DNA from: Bimuria novae-zelandiae CBS 107.79
Lineage: Eukaryota > Ascomycota > Dothideomycetes > Pleosporales > Didymosphaeriaceae
Reading direction: 5' to 3'
Length of the DNA: 64,000 nt
NCBI GenBank assembly: GCA_010015655.1
Contig: ML976686.1
Location: forward strand, 702,498 to 766,497
The notes beneath the pieces were generated by a model. That model worked only from the letters and a program-made list of their open reading frames with translations, ran no database searches and was not told the origin of the DNA. This document shows positions 45,151-58,480 of this stretch, in pieces. Numbering within the stretch: the first letter of the stretch is position 1; every line of letters starts with the position of its first letter. A program made the position numbers and the translations under genes.

Positions 45151-45836
45151 GAAATAAGTTTTTACTATAAAAAGCTTAAAGAATATAGGCGAACTAAAAA
45201 TAAGATTAGTTAAATTAAAGCACATGTAGCTAATATAATTACATAAGATCTAGTTTATAAAATTAAGGACTAAAAGTTATTTTATAATTAGCTTAAGACG
45301 CTATAGGAGCTCTATAGCCCTATAATAGCCAATTAAGAATATTAGGTTTAGAAAGCCTATAACATAGCTAAAGTATTCTATCCTTATAGAAAGAATTTAA
45401 AAAAGTAGCATAGTACCTTCCTTGCTACCTATAACAGAGCTAAGCAACTTAAGCTACCTAAAATACACGACTATAAGCTTTATAAAGACCTTATTTAAGC
45501 TATTAAGTAGGTTAACCCTAGATACGCTGCTACTATCGCTATTATAGTATTTAATATAAAAGAAAGCTTATATAGTAATTCTATTTAGCGAATACTACTT
45601 AAACTGCTTGCAGGATACTTGCGCTACTATTATATAATTATAATAATGTTAACTACCTAAAGTAGAGTATTTGTAGCTACACTAAATTAAGAAGAGTCTC
45701 TAAATAGACAGAATAACAGAAAGAGACCTCGTTAAGACAAGCTATTAAAGCCTTGTCTCTGGGTGAACTACACTACTAGGGACAGTGCCCGTACATCGAC
45801 ACCTCGCTACGCAAAGGAGAATTCGTCAAAAACCCT

Positions 45837-45855
45837 AAAAAAAAAAAAAAAAAAA
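45837..45855. repeat. A-homopolymer (19 bp)
   Basis: Uninterrupted A run inside the degraded interior of the second copia element. Confidence 0.9.
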
Positions 45856-46269
45856 TAAGCAGAGTTTAAAGCTAAGAATAAGAAGGGTATACTAAATAAA
45901 ATTTAAAAAAAGAATTAGCTCTATAAAAAGTAAAGGAGCTATAAAAGCTATAAAGTAAAATTTAATTTAATCGAAATTAACGTAGGTAATATACCTATAG
46001 GCAACGTTTTATATAAAGCTTACGCCACCTACTAATTAGTATCTAATAATTAGTTAGCGCGTTAACACTTCTTACTTTTTTACTTATAGACGCCAGATCC
46101 TGCTACTAATATCTATATTTATAATAATCCTACTAAGTTCTAATAAAAAGCTCCTGTATCACCTAACAATGTCGTACTTATACGAGGATTAGAGATAGCT
46201 ATATAGGTATAAGGAGAAGTTAAGATACTCTTATTAACGCCTTAAGGATAAAGAAAGATAAAGCTTAAG

Positions 46270-46713
46270 TGTTCAGACCCAGGAACATCGGGGCAAGCGA
46301 GCCTTCTGACGGTACACGAGCCCCACCTGAGGATGACGTAATGTCCCAGGCCGTCCCAGACGCCAAGCTATGGGACACTGTGGGACCACGTGACCCAGGT
46401 CACGTAACGTCCCAGGAATCCCAAGGGATCGCATGGACATAAGGCATGGGATACTATGGGACTTTATAGGACATGAGGAATATTTATATAAGGTAGTTTC
46501 CTATATTATACTCCTTATAGTTAACTTATATATCTTCTGTGCAAGTACGTTCTCCTATATAGATTAATAGTTATCTTATTTATTATAAAATTAAATTATA
46601 TAGCCACGCGCTACGTGTTGCATTAACTTATACTATTAAATAATTTATAAAGCGCTAGTTTATCCTTACTGCCCTAACCTGGATCGGACCTAAGGTGTAA
46701 GCGCCTCATAACA
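46270..46713. mobile_element. Solo LTR nested in the second copia element
   Basis: 444 bp, begins TGTTCAGACCC and ends CCTCATAACA, with TTAAG on both sides (46265-46269, 46714-46718). The first 170 bp keep normal GC content and contain a GTGACCCAGGTCACGT near-palindrome. Confidence 0.9.
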
Positions 46714-47899
46714 TTAAGCGTATAGCTTTAATTTTTAGTTTTTTTATAAGCCTAGTCTCTCTAGCCTAACTATCGTCGTTGAACGTCTATTTCGACTTAG
46801 GCAGAAACACTTTATATTAGTCTAACTTATTAGGCTTACTAGTAGAAGGCATTGCTAGTCTTACTAAACTGAGTAGATACTAGCTAGTAGTTTATTAAAC
46901 TAAACCTCTATCTTCCTAACCTGCTTAGCCACAAGCATTTACTACTTATTAATATTAATTATAATACTCTACTCTATCGCCTAAACTAAGATTACTTAGT
47001 AAGACACAACTTCATGTCCTTATAAGATATCTAAGTAGTAACGCTATTAATTAACTATAGTATTACGTAATAAGTATATAGCTAGCAACTAGACTTACTC
47101 TTTAAATAACTAACTAAGAAGAATGCCTTTAGAGTAAAGCTTATTCGATTATCTTATGTTAGATAGGCTATAAGATAGGAGCAATACGAGTCTTTAAGAC
47201 TATTATTATTAACCTAATTAAGCTTAATACACGAGCCTATAATAGTGATCGATACGTCTTTTATAGATTTAATCTATTCTTAAAGTTCCATTTTATCTAT
47301 ATAATACTTAGGCAAGATAAGCTTATACTCCTATCTATAATTAGATAACTAGATCGAATAATTAAATAAGAATTTAATCTTATTATTACCTTTCTTATTG
47401 CTAATAACGGGCGAGGATATGGTCTAACAGATAACTTTAATAGACAACTTTACTAAAGACTACTATTAAAGAGAAGGTATTAAGCTACAGACTATTGCTC
47501 TATATATTAAGGAGTAGAATAGCTTAGTAAAGCACTTAAAGAGGAGTCTTATTAAAAGAAGTTATTCTATAAGGATTACTTTAAACTTACCTCTAGCACT
47601 TAGTTCCGAGATCTACACTATAGTAGTATGCCTACTTAATCGCACACCCACGCCATTACTAAACTAGAAAACACTGTTTAAAATTACTTATAGCAAGAAG
47701 CTATTAATTGTTTACCCACGCGTTTATAGCTACTAAGTATACGCACTATATAAGCAAATACCATAAACTAATAAGCTTAGTTCTTAAGTCCTAGTAAGAT
47801 ATCTAGTTAGTTATAACTTATTAAATATTTACTAAATCTAGATACCTAAGGCGAGAAGCCGAGCTTATAAAAGTAAAGTAATTCGTGTTAAAGACGTTA

Positions 47900-47903
<4 letters not shown>

Positions 47904-47931
<28 letters not shown>
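47904..47931. repeat. A-homopolymer (28 bp)
   Basis: Uninterrupted run of 28 A in the interior of the second copia element, near the integrase/reverse-transcriptase linker position. Its length may be uncertain in any assembly. Confidence 0.9.
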
Positions 47932-47932
<1 letters not shown>

Positions 47933-50900
47933 TTATTCTATTAACTACACGATAAAATAGATCCTTTTCTATAAAGTTCTAAGCTATAATAATTCGTCTA
48001 TAAGTATTAACTTCTTACTATGCAAAGCTAAGATAGTTTTATAAAAGAATTTAAAGACAAGCTCACGTTAGACTAAGAGTCTAGTTAGACTACTACTACT
48101 ATATAATAAAGCTAGTCAACGCAAAGACTATTAGTAACTCTATATTACACTAAAAGTTGCTATTAGTAGCTTCTAACACTAAGTTAAATAAAGACTATAG
48201 AGGCTAATAATAACTTATAAAGCTTACTACACTCCTTATTAGCTACAATAGCTAGTCTACCTTTAGTACCTATATCCTTAAGAAAGCGCAAGCGTCAAAT
48301 ATTAGACTCTATTTTATAAATAGACTTAAATTAGGCAGAGAATTAAGAACTAATTAATAGTAGCTTTTATTATTCTTATATTCTACCTAAAGGTTTAATA
48401 AGGTTTAGAAAGGCATTTTATAAAAGCAGTAGCTTGTTTATTAATATATACTAATTAGTATATGTAGTAGCCTTAGCTACAGCGTCAAAAACATAATTTC
48501 ACTACACTGAGCTACCTCCTAAGCCGCGTCTCTATAGAGATATAATAAGAATACTATTTCCACATAAGGAAGGCTTTCTCTAGGCTATGTAATAAGAGAT
48601 TAATAATATGAAATAAAAAGTCACGTATAAAAAGACTACCTAGTAAGAGTTTAAACTATAAGACTAAAAGATCCTCTTGTTAATATAAGTCTTTAAGTTT
48701 AAGCTTAATAATTAAGGATACCTTACGAAATATAAAGCTTACATCTATATATGAGACGATTTATAAATAACTACTAAGGATACCTACGTAGCTACTCTAG
48801 TATTTTAAATATTCTAAGCTCTAGTCGCTATAGCTGCCTACTTTAATATAGAGATCTATTAATATAATACTATTAACGTATTTACTAACACTTAGCTTAT
48901 AACACTAGTCTACTATTACCTACTAGAAGGATTCTTTAACCCTAATTATTTATAAAGACTATATTAAGCTTTATATAGCCTAAAGACCTCGCTACTACTC
49001 TAGTATTAAGAGCTTACTAAGATACTTAGTAAACTAGGCCTACACAAAGTCAAAGACGCACCTTGTCTATAGAAGAACAATAAGCTACTAGTCTTCTTCT
49101 ATATAGACGACATCGTCGTACTCTGCCTACCAGTCTACAAGGCTGCACTGCAGGAATTTAAGCAAAAGCTACTACGTTAATATAAAATTTAATCTCTAAG
49201 AAAGCTTCAAACATTCTACGGAATATAAACTTATAAAGACTATAAGAGTGGCTCTCTCTAGCTATCCTAAGCCTTATACATCGAGAAGCTAGCTTAAAAG
49301 TACCCTTTACTAAAGCCATATACTAAGTTACTAGCTACCCTACTACCTCTTAGAGAGCTATTACTGTCTAAATATTAAGCAAATAAATTTACTAAGTATT
49401 AATATGTCTAGCTTATAGGCTTTATAGGCTATATAGCTAGAGCTACCTAGGCTAATATTTTAAAAGCTTACTCTAAGCTAGCTAAATTCCTTATAAATCT
49501 ATCTTTACGTTATTTTAACGTAGCTTATTAGACAATCGCCTATCTACTAGGTACTAAAAATTAAGCTCTCTACTATATAGCTTTTAAATAAATAAATTAG
49601 TTTATATAGCTAACTAGACTTAACCTAAGTACTTTAGAGCATCAGATACGTTATACGCGAATAATAAGTTTATATATAAGAGCTTTTAAGGCTATATCTT
49701 CTTTCTATTTAGCGGACCTATAGACTAGTAAGCAATACTACAACGCTGTATTACTAAGTTAACTATAAAAGTAAAGCTAGTTACCGGATCGTTTATAGGC
49801 ACTACACTAATCTAGTAGTGAAAGGTTTTTTAGTAAATTAGCTTTAATCTAGATTATAAACACCTACTATACTATAATAGTTAATAAACTATTCTCCTTC
49901 TTACCTTTACTACGCCTTGCCTCAAGACTACTATATAATACGTTAATATCTATTATTACTAGCTACGCCAAGAAGCTTAATTAAATGACATTAATATTTT
50001 ATATATCTAAATAAGCTGTTAACTAGCTAACAGCCTCATTAAGCTACTACCTAAGTAAAAGCACGAAAACTAGATTTTTCATCTTTATTTTTAACTATTT
50101 TCTTTAAATAAATACGCTTCCCTATAGTATAGTAGTCTTCCTGGTTTTCCTATATGGTTTTACAGGTTTAACGAGGCTATACATCTACTCAGCTCTATCC
50201 TGTACACAGCTCTACGCTGTACTCCTACAGAGCAAAAATGCTCGTATCATATATCAAGCTCCACCTATAAGGCTCATCAACCCTAACACAGAACGTGAAG
50301 CAATCAGGATCTTAGTACTGGCTCTGGGAGACGTCCTACTACTAGGGACGCCTGTAGTATAGAGCAAGATCCACCTACACTGCGACGGCGGACGGCTACC
50401 CACCTGGGACTGCACCAATACTAAGACTAGCACTACAAAGTGTAGCTCTTAACCTAAATGTAGCTGTCTCTTACACAGACAGAGGGGGACCTATAGCTAA
50501 TATTAGCTTTAAACCTACGTTTAAACCTAAAGGGGGTGTGTAAGCAGCCTAGAGCTATATTATATAAAAACACTAGTCTTATAAGTTAGCTCGCCTACCT
50601 ATTTACGAGCCTCTGATTACTTCATGTACACTACACGGACATATACAATTCTACACACTTAATACACACACCGCCCATCTGCTTATAATACTATATTTAT
50701 AAACGTACTTTTTACTTATTATAAGGTTACTAGCTCATATATTACCCACTTTAAAATAGACACTTTAAACGTCTACTACTAAAAAGTAGGCTACCTTAAA
50801 AGAAATGCTTTAAAAGCTTTTGTTAAAAAAGTAAGGAACGTAAAAATATAAAGTATTTTAAGGAAATAATGTAGCACTACACTATTATATACACGTCTTA

Positions 50901-52643
50901 GGTAGTGTTTAGAAGGCTATAGGAGCACTTGCTACGACTATACTTTCCAATTCTTAGGACCTGTTTAACTATCTATTAGAAAAGCATAGAGAGTGATAGG
51001 TAATAAATCTAAGGCATAGCTATAATAAAAAGCTACATGCGTTTTGTTGGTATAATATGTCTACTACGTAGATCTTTCATATCTAAAAGAGCTTTACTTA
51101 GCGTATTTAAACGCGCTATAAGCTTAAGATTATTAAAAATTTTTAAGATAATAATATAGTAATATAACCTCTTAAAGGCAAAAAGTAGTTAAAATATAAG
51201 ATAAGAAATATAGTATTACAGTACAAATAATGCACTTATTTACATATAAGCCTAATAGTCGAGTAAAACGCGCTAAGTAAGAAGCAATTATATAAGTTTT
51301 AAAGATAAAGCATAATATAAACCTGTCTAATAAGCTATAGCTTAAAGTTATAGAGGTAGTTACTTATGTAATTAATATAAGTTTTATTTTTTTAACAAAA
51401 AATACGCGTACTAAATAAATCGATAGACTTTAGTTTATTTAGTATTTTAAGTAGTATTAGCCTAAGCGGTTAAAAAGTACTTTAGCTAATTTAAGACTAA
51501 ATTAGAGTAGTATTTATACGTATAGCAATTACTTATACCCTTTAAATAAGGACTAAGTAGCTAGTTATTATAGGTGCAACTTTAAATAAAGCTAAACGGC
51601 TATATTAGATACTTAGTAGGCTATAAAGTTTTTAATATTTATAGAATACAGGTACTAGTGCTTAATTACGTTCTTACTACGCATAATATTATATTTAATA
51701 AAAGTTATTTTTCTGAAGTAAAGGAAAATTTAGTAATTATATAAAAGGAAGTAATAGAGCGTATTAATAGTTTTTTATAAAGGTAATCTAATTAATTTTA
51801 AAATAGTTTTAAAAAATTCTTTCTAAGTACTTCAGCACGTAATTTAAAGAGTAAGTAAAATATAAAAGTAAAGAAACGCCCTTTAAGCACTAGTTAAAAG
51901 TATAGCTAATTAAAAAATTAAATTTTAGAATAGCTTACTAAAGTAAAACTTCATCAATTAAGTAGAAGGCGCAGTAGCTACTAACTAGGCTAATAAATAA
52001 TTAAAAATCTATACGTAGCACCATAATTACTTAGGCTTTATAACGCTAAAATATATACCTGCTCTTATATATTAGCGTAATAATAATTATACTAGTACCC
52101 TATAGGAAGTGCACTCTATTGGTAGAGTAGGCCTACTAGGATCGAGGCAAATGAGCTAATAATAAGAGCTACCAAGCTCCGTGGATGCCTCTCGAAGCGG
52201 TATACGAGACTTTTGAGATATCCAACGAAGCAGAACCATTACACCCTATACGAAGACAATATAAGCGCTAGGAATAGGGGTCTACTAAGCATTTAAGCTA
52301 TAAATAGCGTTACTAAGATCTTAATAATTATAGTACGCTAAGTGGTAATATAAGAAATAATAATATATTTATAGTAATTAATAGCCTAGTAATTAAGCAC
52401 TTAAATAAGTTAAAGCTTAATTTTCTATACTCCTTTCTCTCTAGCGTTACAAAGGACTAGGGAGCTTATAAAGCGCTTACTATAATTAATACTACAGTAT
52501 AGGCTACCCTACTAATTAAGGTATAAAGCTAAAGTTAAGGACTTACTTTTGCATAGGCAAGCTCCTTCTTTTACCTATAATATAGAAATAGTTTATCTTA
52601 CATAAGCTTAGGACCTCTTTATTAATACTATTTATAAAGAAAT

Positions 52644-52865
52644 TGTCTGCACTGCCTCGCCTTCCGCGCTAAGGGAACTGTGTAACCCAATTATACCCTT
52701 GTACCCCCTAAACCCCTTCGCCTCCACACCACCTGGTACTCGCTCACATCCACGAGAACTGGAAGGAAGGTATATAGAACTATTACAGAACACACAGACA
52801 ATACAGACACTAGATACCAAAGACAGAGAGTTACTTGTTCATTCCTTACTACCTGTGAACCGACA
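52644..52865. mobile_element. Solo LTR, GC-normal
   Basis: 222 bp from TGTCTGCACTGCC to GAACCGACA with GAAAT on both sides (52639-52643, 52866-52870). It contains a TATAATAC-free, CT-rich body and lies within the outer copia element. It is not RIP-mutated. Confidence 0.85.
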
Positions 52866-53333
52866 GAAATTATAACGCTATTAAATAAGGGAACTTAAGT
52901 GGAGGTTGTAAATAATTTATTAAGAAAACGCTAGCTCTTACTAAAGTAAGTCTTTACTTATAAGTTTAATAAAGATAGCTTCTTTATAAAGTGTAAAGCT
53001 AAAATAGTTATAAAAGATAACTTATAGTAGATTAACTTTATTTCTTTTATATACGCTACCACGCTTATAGCAAGGTCGTTAAGGACTATAATTATAATTA
53101 TAGTAAAATTTAACCTAAAAATATTATAATATAATATTATAAGAGCTTTTATAAATACTTTAATTTACGAAAGCAATCTAGTGCTCTACGAGCTACTAGG
53201 TAGCTTTAAGAAGCCTAGCGTGTGTATAAAACTTAAATAAGCCCTATATAGACTAAGAGACTTGCTACTACTATAGTATAAGGAGTTTTTAAGTATCCTA
53301 GTAAAAGCTAGTCTTACTTCTTCTGTCGCGCAC

Positions 53334-55531
53334 AGTCAACTTCGATTAGGGAGCTCGTAAACAAAGCCTATTAAGGAAAAGAAACTCTACTAAGATACCA
53401 AGCTATTTAAGGATTTAGGGAATCGCGTGCTTAGCTATTTAGCTACTTAAATTAACTCTAACTAGCGCAGAAAGCTCTAGTAAGGTGCCCTTTTATAATA
53501 TACCCCCTAGCTTATAGAGCGTAGCAAGATAAGCTAAATAATAATTTAAAATATAAAAATAGTAGTAAACTTACGCGTAGAGCTTAAAAAGTATCTAGCT
53601 TAGATCACTAGCTTGCTGGGTAATTAGTCTAAGTAGCTAGTTTATATAAAGTTCTATAAAGAAAAGTAGAGAAATAAAGAGCAGCGTACTACTAATATAG
53701 AGCTTTAATAAATATTTAAGGATAATTATTTACTTATAACGTGACCCGCGCGATTATCTACGTAGAAAGGTAAAAAAATAAAAGGAGTAGTGTACTTCTA
53801 CTATAAAGCTTTAATAAATATTTAAGAATAAATATTTACTTATAACGTAACCTGTGCAAGTACCTGCGTATATAAATAAAAGAATAGGTAGCTATAGGAT
53901 TATAGCGCCTAGCTAGTAAAGGTTTATTTACTTATAGGTTTATTATAATCTATGCTTTAATAGTTCCTAGAAATTTTAGAAGGTTTTTTATTTACCCCTT
54001 TTATTTAAACTTAGCTAATAACACCTTTTACTAATTTATTTAAATTTAATTTTTAATTTTACTAATCTCTTTCTTTATAGGTTTATTATAGAGCTTATAA
54101 GATGCTTCTCCCTAGAGCGCATACTATAGGCGGTTACACTCTATAGGCTTCTATTAATGCTAGCTATTGTGAGGACGGGCACGGGCTCCTGCATCAAGAG
54201 AGTAGATGAGGTAGGTTGGCTCTATTTTAGCTACACTAAGATGAGGAGACTGTAGGTACACAGGCCTGCGGCGCTTTTATGCGCTGCCGCTCGGCACGGA
54301 ACATCTATCTATCCGAGATAGCTACACTGGGTGCGTGGGCAGCTGCGCCCAGGCGTGAGGCAGCTGCACCCAGGCGTGAGGCAGTCGCGCCTCTCACGCG
54401 AGGTCATGTGTCCTGCCGGCATGCCAGGCCGTCACAGCTATTTGCTTTACATGGGCACTTGTAGTTCGTATCAGGAGTGCGCCCTCCGAGCGTAGCGTAC
54501 ATGCCTACGTGCTTTGTTATTTGGCCGAGCTGCGCGAGCCAGCGAGCATATCCCTCTAGAGATAGAGTTACTACTGCGCCTGGTCGCGATAGGTTATTAA
54601 GCTCTCTCTAAGCCTACTTATAATTATATCGTAGTGCTAAGCGTAGGAAATCCTTTATTAGTAATATACCCTTTATCTTTAGAAAATCTAAGAGCACAGC
54701 GTTGGCGTGTGCACGGTTCCATTCGGATAGCTATTTAGTTATGTCTATTGTTCTGCTACTTTGTAGGCGTATAATAACCTCTCTGTATATATATCGTGCC
54801 TGCTCCTTCTAGTTATTATTACTTAGATAAAGATTATTCTTAAGTTCTTTTATTCGCGCCGACAGCGTCTACTAATTACCTAATTATAATATTATAAGCT
54901 CTAGCCTTTATAGATTAACTATAGTATAAACCTAGTTTTAGAGTACTAAGAGCTTTATTATAAGCTAAGCATAAATAGTAGACTCTAGCTTATAGCGCTT
55001 AAGCTATTATGTATAAAACTTACTTTTAGTATTTATGTTTAGTAGCTCTAGAGTCTAGTTATATATATTTATATACTTAGAAGTCTTAAAGTTTATATAA
55101 GTTTATATTTTTTTAAGTATTTATGTGGTACTTAAACTACGCGTACTAAGATAGGAATAAGTTATAATTTATAAATTAGTTACTTACTAAGAGCTTTATA
55201 GAGGTTATTATATAGTTTAGCTCTATTATAGGTTGTGAGTGTCAAGACGTAAGCGTTAAAATAATAAAAAGTAAGAAATAGCTTACTATTATAATTATTA
55301 ATTAGTATAAAATAAGTATATTATAAAATATTATAAAAGTACTAGGCTTATAACTATCGCGCATAGTTAACTTTAATTAGGAAGCTTATAAATAAAGTTT
55401 ATTAAGGAGAGGAAGCTTTATGAAGACGCTAAGCTATTTAGGGGTTTAGGGGATCGCGTGCTTGGCTGCTTGGCTGCTTAAATCAATCCTAGCTAGCGTA
55501 GAAAGCTCTAGCAAAGTGCCCTTTTGTAATA
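53334..55531 (-). mobile_element. Non-coding LTR element A (LARD/TRIM-like)
   Basis: LTRs 53334-53500 and 55355-55531 with TGTCGCGCACAG-type starts. TCTTC lies on both sides (53329-53333, 55532-55536). A polypyrimidine stretch TACCCCC after the left LTR indicates minus orientation. The interior (about 1.85 kb) has no recognisable protein. It shares LTRs and interior with element B and carries the MITE at 54169-54435. It interrupts the outer copia reverse transcriptase, whose reading frame continues across the site. Confidence 0.9.
54169..54435. mobile_element. MITE inserted in element A
   Basis: 267-bp insertion absent from the otherwise parallel element B. The ends GTGAGGACGG and CCGTCAC form imperfect inverted repeats. 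AGCTATT lies on both sides (54162-54168, 54436-54442), possibly 8 bp if a T/C change is allowed, as for hAT-type insertion. It is GC-rich and contains two or three copies of a GCAGCTGCRCCCAGGCGTGAG unit. Confidence 0.85.
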
Positions 55532-58480
55532 TCTTCTAAAGAAGTGCCTTGTTTATTCTTTAATAAAGAGTAGAGGATCTTTATACCATTTTCGTAAATA
55601 ATATCCGCCTCTATTATTAAGATTATGAAAAAGAAGTTCTTAAGCTTATAAATTAAATTAAAAATAAATATAACCTGAAGGATCGCAGTCTAGTAAAGTA
55701 GTTTTTAGGGGTTTAAGTAATTAAAGATAGAGCTGCTAAAACGATTACCTTAGACTATAATACTTTTATTAATTAGATTACTAAGAAAGATTAAACTAAA
55801 AAGCATACCGCGCTTTTTAATAATACTACTACTATTAGTAAAGCATATAAAAAATAAGGGTAACGCTTTAAAGAAGTTAAAGTATACTAAAAATATGTAC
55901 GCTTAGTATATTATATAGCAATTATGCTGCGCGTAGGCATTACTTTTACTATTATAAAGCTCTTATATTTTCTAACGATCCTAAGCAAAGCTTATTTTAA
56001 AGTAGTTAAGTACCTAATTATTTTCTTATTTAATTTAGGCTAGGAAGCAATCTATTATAGAGCTATGCTAAGCCTATAGCTTTTAATATATAGTAACGTA
56101 TTATTTATAAACAATCTAGAAATTTACTAATTATCCTATAGCTATATTATAATACTCTTTAGGGGTATAATAGCATAGAAGGCCGCTCGCCAGCCTACCA
56201 TAATATCCACTACTAAACCTAATGTGGCGCACAGTCACAACGATCAGGGAGCTCGAAAACAAAGTCTATTAAGGAGAGGAAGCTCTACGACAACTAGCTA
56301 TTTATAAGTTTAAGGAATCGCGTGCTTAGCTACTTAGCTACTTAGCTTAACCCTAGCTAGCGTAAAAAGCTCTAGTAAGGTGCCTTTTATAATACACCCC
56401 CTAGCTTATAAAGCGTAGCACGATAAGCTAAATAATAACTTAAAGTATAAAAGGTAGCGAACTTGCGCGTAGAGCTTAAAAAGCGTCTAGCTTAGATCTC
56501 TAGCTCGCTAGGTGATTAGTCTAAGTAGCTAGTTTATATATAGTTCTAGGAGAAAGGTAAAGAAGAAAAAAGAGCAGCGTACTTCTACTATAAAGCTTTA
56601 ATAAATATTTAAGAGTAATTATCTACTTACAACGTGACCCGCGCGAGTACTTACGTAGAAAGGTAAAGAAATAAAAGGAGCAGAGTACTTCTACTATAAA
56701 GCTTTAATAAACGTTTAAGGGTAATTATTTACTTACAACATGACCCGTGCGAGTACCTACGTATATAAATATAAAAAATAGGTAGCTATAAGATTATAGT
56801 ACCTAGCTAGTAAAGGCTTACTATAATCTATACTTTAATATTCCCTAAAAAGACTAGAGAAGGATCTACTATCTACCTCTTATACTTAAGCTTAGTTAAT
56901 AACACCTTTTACTAATCCTTTTAAATCTAGCTTTTAATTTTACTAATCTCCTTACTTGTAAGCTTATTATAAAGCTTATAAGGAGCTTCTCCTTAAAGCG
57001 CGTACTAAAGGCGATTACACTTTATAGGCTTCTATTAATACTAGCTATTTACTCTATATAGGCACTTGTAGCTTGTATTAGGAGTGCGCCTTCTAAGCGT
57101 AGCGTACATGCCTGCGTGCTTAATTGTTTGGTCGAGCTGCGCGAGCCAGCAAGCGTATCCTTCTAGAGATAGAGTTGCTACTACGCCTAGTCGCGATAGG
57201 TTATTAAGCTCTCTCTAAGCCTACTTATAGTTATATTATAGTGCTAAGCGTAGGAAATCCTTTATTAGCAGCGTACCCTTTATCTTTAAAAGATCTAAGA
57301 GCACAGCGTTGGCGTGTGCGCGATTCTATTTAGATAGCTATTTAGTTATGTCTGTTGTTCTGCTGCTCTGTGGGCGTAGGGTGACCTCTTTGTATATATG
57401 TCGTACCTGCTCCTTCTAATTATTATTACTTAGATAGAAATTATTTTTAAGTTCTCTAATCAGCGCCTATAGCGTCTACTACTTACTTAACTATAGTATT
57501 ATAAGTTCTAACCTTTATAGATTAACTATAGTATAGACCTAGTTTTAAAGTGCCTAAAGCTTTATTGCAAGCTAACTATAAATAGTAGACTCTAGCTTAT
57601 AGCGCTTAAGCTATTATATATAGGGCTTGCCCCTAGTATTTATATTTAGTAGCTCTAGAACCTAGTCGTGTATATTTATCTACTTAGGAGCCTTAGAGTT
57701 AATATAACTCTATATTTCTTAAGCCTTTACGTGGTACTTAAGCTGCACGTACTAAAGTAGGAATAAGTTATAATTTATAAGTTAGTTACTTACTAAGAGC
57801 TTTATAGCGGTCGTTATATAGTCTAGCTTTATTATAGGTTATAAGCGTTAAGACGTAAGCGAAAGGATAATAAGGAGCAAGAAATAGTTTACTACTATAA
57901 TTATTAGCTAGTATAGAGTAAGTATATTATAAAGCGTTGTAAAGATACTAGGCTTATAACTATAGCGCATAGTTATAACGATTAAGGAGCTTAAAAATAA
58001 AGTCTATTAAGAAGAGGAAGCCCTACGATAACTAGCTATTTATAGGTTTAGGGGATCGCGTGCTTGGCTGCTTGGCTGCTCGGCTTAACCCTAGCTAGCG
58101 CAGAAAGCTCTAGTAAGGTGCCTTTTGCAACACCTAAGCTAATTGCGCTTAAGCATGTAGGTAAAGAAGTAATAGCTTTAAGAAGATTTTTTTCTAAGCT
58201 ATTACTAGACCTAAGTGACGTTTAGAAAATCTATTATAATAATTAGTAGAGAATTAGACTCGTAGTAGGTATAAATAAAAGGATCACAACTAGCCTGTGC
58301 TATATTAATATAAAAAATATATAGCTACGTCAGGAGTACGTAATAGGCTTTTTTAAAGTAGAATACTTTAAGATAAGTAACATGCCTATAAATAGGTTAA
58401 TAAAAGTTCTTTTAGAATAATAATTTAACTATTTTAAATAGTTGCCTAACTTTAAGAGTATAAAAAAGTATATTATAAAG
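55532..58480 (+). pseudogene. Outer copia pol: reverse transcriptase and RNase H remains (split by element B)
   Basis: After element A the frame continues as SSKEVPCLFFNKE, then FVNNI at about 55,590 where copia enzymes have FVDDI, then an RNase H-like stretch near 56,000-56,220. The frame resumes after element B with ALKHVGKEVIALRRFF-like text at about 58,140-58,190 and ends near 58,480. Stops are frequent. The part before element A (53,160-53,333) reads KLK*ALYRLRDLLLL. Confidence 0.8.
56223..58132 (-). mobile_element. Non-coding LTR element B (LARD/TRIM-like)
   Basis: LTRs 56223-56394 and 57961-58132, flanked by CCTAA on both sides (56218-56222, 58133-58137). CACCCCC after the left LTR corresponds to the purine tract of a minus-oriented element. 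No protein traces. It interrupts the RNase H part of the outer copia. Confidence 0.9.

Larger units (their letters stand above)
44692..50687 (+). mobile_element. Second Ty1/copia retrotransposon
   Basis: 149-bp LTRs at 44692-44840 and 50539-50687 begin TGTAAGCAGCC and are flanked by ATACT on both sides (44687-44691, 50688-50692). The primer-binding position GTTATGAGCCC follows the left LTR and a purine tract AAAGGGGGTG precedes the right. The gag start is intact at 44935. Reverse transcriptase with FYIDDIVVLC is readable at 49,091-49,125 and is better preserved than the rest. A solo LTR (46270-46713) splits it. Without that insertion it measures about 5.55 kb, normal for copia. Confidence 0.93.

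Noticed and set aside
52100..52270. GC-richer patch with a GGTAGAGTAGGCCTACTAGGATCGAGGC-like look of a tRNA
   Set aside because: No cloverleaf could be built; it lies where the variable linker of the outer copia pol is expected.
54279..54464. 61-codon plus-strand frame rich in Arg/Ala
   Set aside because: Created by the GC-rich internal repeat of the MITE.
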